A DNA stretch of 64,000 nt, from assembly GCA_963555705.1 (NCBI GenBank), contig OY743183.1, positions 46,799,466 through 46,863,465 on the forward strand, given 5' to 3'. The number at the start of each line of letters is the position of its first letter. Position 1 is the first letter of the stretch. The translations under genes and the position numbers were made by a program. Positions 57,806 through 64,000 of this stretch are shown here, piece by piece. Source of the DNA: Ligustrum vulgare. Its lineage: Eukaryota > Streptophyta > Magnoliopsida > Lamiales > Oleaceae. The notes under the pieces were generated by a model. The model ran no database searches, had not been told where the DNA came from, and was given only the letters and a program-made list of their open reading frames with translations.

Positions 57806-58604
57806 TTTAGGCTTTTACCCTCTAATGAGCTCATCACTCTTGCCTTTTTCCACTCAAATCTCCTTTTTCAAGTTCTCCAAGGAAGGTAATCAACTAAACC
57901 ACAAAGTATAATTCTTGTGAAGTCAAGGAAATCACAAACAAAGGAAGAAGGAATTTATAACAAGTAGATACAAATAGCAAGTAGAATTTATGTGCTTGCT
58001 AAACTCAAAAGGAACAATATTTATGTTGGATAGGATGCTAGGAACACAATTTAGTAATGGGATTGACAAATCACAAATAATAGACAAGGCATAGATGTAG
58101 AACAATAAGCACAAAGAGTGTAAATTTTGAATGAGGCAATTTATCAAACAACTTGTACTCAATCTTTGAATGACCTTGAATGTGGATAATGTGGATATAT
58201 GAAAACCCCCCAACAATACAATTGTGGCAAGAAGTGAATGATCAACAATTATCCAATGGATTAAGCAAGTGATATATGGAATAAAATGTTGATAACACAA
58301 TCTCAATGATGAGAATTGGATAGCCCCAAGTAATTAACAAGTTATGGGCATTGAATAATAAGGCATGAATGAGGTATTTTTCTTTGGGACATTTATCAAA
58401 CACTTTGGATAATGTAGGAAAGTAAGTGTTTGGCTAATAGAAACCCCCAACAAATTCACAATCAATATACCCAATACATGAAATCAACAATACATATGGG
58501 CATATAAATTTTCACCAATTTTTTTCCAAATTTTCGGATTTTTTTTTTTTTTTTTAATAACAACAACAATAATGTAAATGATAAGTTTACCAAATTAGAG
58601 CCAA
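57806..58604 (-). other. Leader region of element C
   Basis: AT-rich, without a convincing frame. It contains a T-run near 58540 and 'cttgg.taat...aaaccccc' motifs repeated at 58200 and 58440. Confidence 0.5.
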
Positions 58605-58616
58605 GCTCTGATACCA
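58605..58616 (-). promoter_or_regulatory. Primer binding site of element C
   Basis: TGGTATCAGAGC on minus, two bases from the LTR end. A perfect match to the Met-tRNA primer site. Confidence 0.88.
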
Positions 58617-58618
58617 AA

Positions 58619-59373
58619 TGATGCGAACCCCTTCGGTATATTGATCGAAAATTTCCACAACAATTTTAATACCAACCCAAGAAAGCTAAAGTGGTAAAAT
58701 AAAGGATAAACACCTTAACCCAAGTTTAAATCTAACCCAAAATTCAAGGATTAACAAACCCTAGCCAAATGGAAAGAAATAAACAAATTCCAAGGTGGCG
58801 GAAATAAATAACAACACAAGAATAATAATACTCAAGATGAAGTTGATTAATTTCCTAAGAGATACAAGATCAAGAAATGGGATTTACCTCACCCACAAGA
58901 GGAACTCTTTCAAGAGCTTCACATTGAACATCACCAAGTTATCTTACAAATGACAAGAAAATGTGTATAAAAGGTACAAAATGGGAAAAATGTGTAAATT
59001 TTGGAAATTGCAACAAAAACTCCGTTTTTGTGAAACGGTGTGTTTCGGTCGACCGACACGGTCGACCGAACCATTTTCGGTCGATCACATGGTCGACCGA
59101 AATGGGACTTTCGGTCGACCAGCCTCAGCCGAACGCGACTGAGGCTGCCTTCAAAAATCTCTGCAGACTTTCGGTCGACCGGAATGATTTTCGGTCGACC
59201 GAAATTGGCTGATTCCAATTTCTTCTTCTTTTTGGCTCCAACTTGATTCTCGGCTTGCTTTTCTTGACTTATTCACATTGTTTAGCCTCGAATCTTGAAC
59301 CTCTTCGACTTCGAATCTCGTCATGGGTCCCACGAGCACGTGCATCGGGGTTTGACTTTCTCGATTCTCATCA
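58619..59373 (-). repeat. 5' LTR of gypsy C
   Basis: 755 bp, highly similar to 51192-51962. It has at least six GGTCGACC or GGTCGATC palindromes between 59046 and 59205. Confidence 0.87.
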
Positions 59374-59423
59374 CAAATGGGGGCTAAATGATAAAAATAT
59401 ACATAACAATACAAAAAAAGTTA

Positions 59424-59585
59424 GCTCTGTTTGTCAAAAGTTTTTTTTTAAAAAAACATGTTTTTTATGTTTTCTTTTTAAAATGTGTGGTTAGAAAGTG
59501 GAAAAAAATGTACGTGATTATAAAGTGATTTGAGAAATTATGATTTAAAAATCTTGTTTTTAAACATGTTTGCCAAACAGAGGAA
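59424..59585. repeat. MITE-like inverted repeat
   Basis: The left end CTCTGTTTGTCAAAAG and right end TTTGCCAAACAGAG are inverted copies about 160 bp apart. The interior carries the 'atgtgtggttagaaagtgg' module. Partial repeats with the same end follow at 59939-59998 and 60100. Confidence 0.5.
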
Positions 59586-60735
59586 ATAAAAAGAATGTAG
59601 TGAAAAAAAAAATACTATAATCACACACATTTTCTCTCCACTTTTTAATCACACATTTTCTCTATATTTATTCAAAACATTACTTTTTTTAAAAAAAAAA
59701 AAAAAAACTCATTTTATACCATATTTTACCAATAAAATAATCTAAAAAAAATCTTTACTTTTAACCTTACTTCCTGAAAATTACTATTTCAAATAATATG
59801 ATTTGTAAAATGTGTTATCAAAATTTAATAATTGTACGTGTATTAAAATTTTTATGAAAAAATAAAAGATAAGAATGACACGTCACAAAAACTAAATTAC
59901 AAAAATATATATAGCAATACAAAAAAAAAAAAGTAACAGCTCTATTTGTTAAAAGTTTTGTTTTTAAAAACATGTTTGTCAAACAGAGAAAAGAAAAAAA
60001 ATACTTCAAATTTTCTTGATAATTGAAAAGTGAAAAAAAAAAAGTATTTGGTTAAAAAGTGATTTAAAAAATTATGGTTTAAAAATCTTATTTGTAAATA
60101 TGTTTGTCAAACAGAGGAAAGAAAAAAAAAATACTTCAAAAATGGTGGCTGACATCATTTCAACACCATTTGATTGAAATGGTGGCTGATACCTACGTGT
60201 TAAAAAAAATGAAAAATAAAAAAAATTAGGCAGGATTTTGTCATTTTTATAGATAGTATACATAGTATAGAAGTAGATTATGACAAAATAAAAGATAAGA
60301 ATGACATATTACAAAAGACCAAACTAAAAAAATATAGATAGCACGACAAAAAAGAATAACATGTTGTTGTTGGTAAAAGTAAAAAAATGGTTTACAAACA
60401 TGTTTATAAATTGCACAATTTTTCAAACCATTTTTTAAACACACATTTTCTCTTTAATTTTCAACGAATATTTTTTACTTCAAAATATTAAATAAACCAT
60501 TTTATAAATCAAACATTGTTACCAAGGCAAATAGACAAGAGACTACTGCAAACGTTTAAAATTAAAAAAAAAAAAATTAAAATGATGCGGCTGTCAATCT
60601 GAGAGCCGCATGTGTCCAAGAGGAAAAAGAGGAGTCGACATCCCCCTTTAAATTTGAAAAAATTACAAAAAATGAATAGTAAAAGGCGTCAACTTCTTGG
60701 ACAAGACTTTTCAGTTTTAATGTATAGTATATAGA
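59586..60735 (-). mobile_element. Helitron 5' end and adjoining relic
   Basis: The end at 60735 on minus reads TCTATATACTATACATTAAA, preceded by A. It continues with CTGAAAAGTCTTGTCC, the same layout as 50682. The 3' end was not found, so the left limit is arbitrary. A GATGCGGCTGTC...GAGAGCCGCAT hairpin lies at 60583-60610. Confidence 0.45.
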
Positions 60736-61890
60736 TAAGATATTCTATAGTAGCAAAACGAAAAGTGTTTTTACTAATACCAACATACCTCGATTGAAGA
60801 TATCATTTAATGTAGCTAATAAAGTGTTCGTTGTCTACCATATTTAGTGGCAACTCCACCCCCACTATGAATTGAACCATTCCAGTTCGATTTTCTTCTT
60901 CAAAATACATCCACATTGTAAGAGTAGATGTAAAACCACTAGTGGACAAACCAAATTGCAATTGACTTTGATTTGAGTACCCATGTTTGGTCACACACTT
61001 GCAATAGTGATGGTCGAGATGTGTAGTACATATACCCTTTTTCCATGCAAACTGTTGTGCATAATATTTGGACACTACTTTGAACTCTTAATTTCCGTTA
61101 GTTGTACACCAGATGTGGCTAATTTAAAATGTTCCTCTATCACTTTGCAGCTTTCTTATCTTTTCCGACTTTTCGTTTTCCTCTTGCGTGGGGAATATTG
61201 ATCGGGTCATTTTCTAAAATTTGAACATCTTCTTCAATAGCATCAAAATCAATTCGCTGATCACTGGCCTCATCAATGTTTTCTGGAATTGGAATGTCGT
61301 TCAAATTGGAAAATTCATCATTGAATTGACAGTAAGATTGTGATGTTGAGTCATGCCTCCCCAACTCCAAGTTCATCATCGAACAATTATTCAACCAATC
61401 TTCATCCATGATCCATTATTTTGTAAACTTGAACTCTTGAAGAAATAGTAAAGAACGTGCAAGTGTAACTAAGAATACTACACTTGTATAGTTGTAATTT
61501 TATTATGAGAATTGAAATGTAATAGAATGTTGAAAATAAAATATGTATAATAGTTAGAATGATTTCAAAAATTGGAAATTTAAATATAATGAAAATTGAG
61601 ATATTGAAATATAATGGTATAGACTATAGAGAGTAGAATTGAGAGATTTTTGTGAAATTAGGAGTCAAGATTGAGTTGTATTTATAGATGACTGTTGGAG
61701 GACCTCAACACTCATAAGAATAGTTGTGACTTTTGAAAAAGGTCACATTTTTTTTTGTTGGACGAGCCGGCGAGCCACTCGTATAATAAAAAAACGTGTC
61801 AGGGCCTTAATTTTTTTGGGCTAGCCAAAGCCAAAAAAGCTCAGGCCGTGCACGAGCCACAAGCTTTAACTTGGCTCATTTAGATCCCTA
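60736..61890 (-). mobile_element. Autonomous-type hAT element, 5' part only
   Basis: The right end on minus starts TAGGGATCTAAATGAGCCAA. It is followed by clustered GGCTCG/CGAGCC subterminal repeats to about 61765, then CTATAAATAC near 61680 and the transposase start at 61409. The layout is that of an Ac/Tam3-like element 5' end. It stops at the Helitron end (60735), so the catalytic part and the second inverted repeat are missing. Confidence 0.6.
60803..61409 (-). pseudogene. hAT transposase N-terminal part
   Basis: The first frame (61409-61140) is acidic and ends 'ARGKRKVGKDKKAAK'. After a stop and frameshift, 61075-60803 gives 'QQFAWKKGICTTHLDHHYCK' then 'ELPLNMVDNEHFISYI'. These are the BED zinc-finger end and the following conserved block of hAT transposases. 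The catalytic core is missing. Confidence 0.6.
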
Positions 61891-62187
61891 GAAGAGACAT
61901 GGCTCGGCCTGGCCAGGAAAAAACACGAGCACCTCCAATCAAATTCTCATGTAATAGCTTCTTGAAAATGCAATATTGTTAAGAGTAATACAAGTTTACC
62001 ATTGTAATATCCTCTCTTACATATGAGGTTATGATCTAACACAATTCTAACCTCAATAGAGTTTTACTTTCTGTAAAAGTCAAAATACGTCTCTCACATA
62101 TTTGGTAGGGACGATTGGATAGTATAGAGAATTTCTAAAGCAAAAATCTTGTTGATCATACTGGCATACACCTTCAAATGATTATCT
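61891..62187. other. Downstream flank of the GT-3 gene
   Basis: About 300 bp between the hAT end and the stop codon of the trihelix gene. It presumably contains that gene's 3'UTR. No other feature is visible. Confidence 0.4.
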
Positions 62188-64000
62188 TCAAGGAACGAGT
62201 TTGTTCACAAGTGTTGCCAAGAGAGCATCCCTCTTCTCAGCCAGGCTCTCTTCTCTCGTCCTCCTCTTTTCATCCCTCTCTCTCCAAGCCTCTTCCATCA
62301 TCATTCTATCCCTTTCGAGCTTTTCCATGGTTTGTCTCCATTCCTGCTCACAAAGCTCACGTTCTCGGGCTCGTTTCTCCATAGACTCCCTCCACCGCAT
62401 GTCGATTATCTGTTGCTGCTGGAAGAAACCCTTCAACATCTCATGAAGATCACTTCGTATGCTGTCAGTAGTGCTTGTATTTGTAGAAGACTCTTTTGAA
62501 AGTTTCTCCAATGCTCCTGATCTTGGTCGCTTTTCTCTCCCGACCCCCTTTTTAGGTGCCTTTAGAATGTCGTCAGCATCACTCTCATCATACTCCTCCT
62601 CCTCCTCTTCTTTTTCTGCAGATTGATACCCGGTTACTTTCTTAAGCCTCTTTCTTCTCGGCGTCAAAGCAACCTCATTGTCGAACTGAGTTTGGTGCAT
62701 ATCATTGGCATTTGCTGATAAAACTGCATGCAACTCATCGAAAAATGGACACTGCTGACTGCCACCTACAACACATGTTTCTTGTCCCTGTAAAAATCAA
62801 AAACTTATGGTCTGAAGTTGGAGAATCAGTATGCAAAAAGGAAAAAAGTTCATTAATCTGTACTGAATCAAGTTCGAATTTTGAAGCAGAAATTCACAAT
62901 AAATAAATCTTCACATGACATAGTTTTATTATTTGGTTTTGGAATATCGTTGAACACGTACTTAATCCTTTTGACTAGCACCCTTTATATGAAGAACTCG
63001 AATTCTGAGAGGAAAACCACGAAATGGCTCCCAAATAACTTCTAAAGCTTTAAAAATCTAAGCTTACGCCTTACATTATAGCTAAGAATCAATGATCAGT
63101 CCCTAGGGCAGCGGCATCAATCCCCGGGGCAGGGACGGTGAGGACACTTAAGGTTGGCCTTCAACCTTTTTATCAATGATCAATGCCTTAAAATTCATAA
63201 AAAGATAACTATTGTCAATATTTCTACCTTTTTCCTCCCATTTTCCCCCAAAGTAACCACCAATTTCTTATTTTTAAGTTTTAACCCACTCATTTCCCCA
63301 AATAGACACCTTCTCAAAGACGCCAGCAACTGTATGACAGTTTTTTTCGATACTTCATCGAAGAACTTACAGATTCCATTTTTACAACACGGAAAGATTG
63401 TCACGGATAGCAAGTGTAATCTTTAATTAAATCAGCATTTTTGCCAAGTAAAGTAAAGGATGAATGCTATTAGGACCTCGTCCAATACAAGAATCTCGTC
63501 TAGTCTACTAGTCTAGTTATATAAACAAAATCCTGCATTAGCCGCGTAAGCGTTTTTGTCCTGTGGCCATTGATGAATCCTATAAAGTTGAATGTAACAA
63601 TCGAAAGAACAAACGACATAAACCTCAGACAATTTCGACGCTCCGTACCAATCACTCAACCAATCTTCCCAACACACAAATTAATAAATTTAATCAGACG
63701 CTAATTTTAAATAAATAAAAGAAAAGGTACCCTGTATCTGTTAACTAGATTTTTCCACTTGCATTTGCACTGATCAGGGGTTCTCCTGTACCCCTTTTCC
63801 CTCATTCTGCTAGCCACCATTTCCCAGAGATTCTTGTTCCTCTTTGTTGAGGTGAAGTCCCCTTCTAACTGGCCCCTGATTTCAATAAAGTCCCTGGTTT
63901 CTTGGTTGCTCCACTGTAGGCACCTCTCATCCCTCCTAGGAAACTCATCATCATCGCCGCCACCAGGGCCACCGCTAGGTGAGGCGGAGAAGGGTGGCAG
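62188..64000 (-). CDS. Trihelix transcription factor, GT-3a/GT-3b type, partial
   Basis: Two exons: 64000-63731 (continuing beyond the window) and 62787-62188, with intron 63730-62788 (GT/AG). 289 residues are visible. GT-3 proteins are nuclear and bind GT-type promoter elements. The trihelix domain lies in exon 1: 'CLQWSNQETRDFIEIRGQL', 'RNKNLWEMVASRMREKGY', 'CKCKWKNLVNRYR', with the three Trp at visible residues 30, 59 and 82. Exon 2 starts 'GQETCVVGG' and continues 'PFFDELHAVLSANAN'. It contains a basic 'PRRKRLKK' (possible nuclear signal), a Glu run and a long Arg/Glu-rich coiled-coil end ('WRERDEKRRTREES'). The N-terminus is missing. Length and layout match the GT-3 clade. Confidence 0.9.
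62788..63730 (-). other. Intron of the GT-3-type gene
   Basis: 943 bp with donor AGG|GTACCT and acceptor TTTTTACAG|GG. No internal gene is evident. Short frames at 63154-63426 are probably chance. Confidence 0.8.

Larger units (their letters stand above)
51192..59373 (-). mobile_element. Ty3/gypsy element C, non-autonomous
   Basis: LTRs at 51192-51962 and 58619-59373 have TGATG...CATCA ends. The flanks CAAAC (51187-51191) and CAAAT (59374-59378) are a duplication with one mismatch. There is a Met-tRNA primer site at 58605-58616. The polypurine tract on minus is AAGAGGGAGGGAA, before 51962. It encodes a gag-like start, a protease frame and a long altered pol frame, but no reverse transcriptase. 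Element D sits inside its coding region. Confidence 0.88.

Noticed and set aside
62201..62446. Ser-rich plus-strand frame near 62300
   Set aside because: Antisense shadow of the coiled-coil coding exon of the trihelix gene.
1..64000. tRNA, rRNA or plastid/mitochondrial insertions
   Set aside because: No cloverleaf with A and B boxes, no rRNA sequence and no organelle gene was recognised. The only tRNA-related sequences are retrotransposon primer sites.

Overview
This window looks like nuclear DNA of a dicot plant. It is AT-rich and dominated by nested LTR retrotransposons, Helitrons and hAT elements, with spliced host genes only near two places. All calls come from reading the sequence; no database search was run.

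Host genes. On the minus strand at 12609-15200 lies a three-exon F-box/FBD/LRR gene (417 codons by my splice model) with a probable 5'UTR intron and TATA box. At the right edge (62188-64000, minus) lies a trihelix transcription factor of the GT-3 type, with its N-terminus beyond the window.

Transposon layout, left to right. An Athila-type Ty3/gypsy element occupies 1-3567 (gag, tRNA-Asp-like primer site and a 1.96 kb LTR), followed by a related LTR fragment ending at 6072. Four short hAT-type non-autonomous elements with 8-bp duplications sit at 4190, 5056, 11820 and 22963. A gag-less Copia element (A) lies at 7690-11754. A large inverted-repeat element (15310-16520) and a Helitron (16931-18929) follow. 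Next come a 3.5 kb gypsy LTR (22104 to about 25572), a Copia relic, a LINE tail and a hAT transposase relic. Copia element B (32267-47104) is split by a young gypsy element (36077-45868). After old Helitron sequence come gypsy element C (51192-59373), element D nested inside it (54892-57593), another Helitron end, and a truncated hAT element with its TIR at 61890.

The most interesting object is the young gypsy element at 36077-45868. Its 3.3 kb LTRs differ by only two substitutions and one 4-bp indel that I could find. It has no gag or pol. Its interior instead carries, antisense to the element, two intronless open frames. One is a complete LOG-type cytokinin-activating enzyme (40557-41210). 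The other is a small basic four-cysteine protein (41510-42061) that resembles the nucleic-acid-binding proteins of carla-like plant RNA viruses. Both have a TTTAAATAG box upstream. Behind LOG lie three ~60-nt hairpin repeats and a poly(A) signal. This resembles a self-contained expression cassette riding in a retrotransposon.

A second oddity is Copia B, whose degenerate interior contains more than two dozen short perfect hairpins. Their stems vary, but nearly all share a five-base loop TTCNR. The gypsy element inserted exactly into one of these loops.
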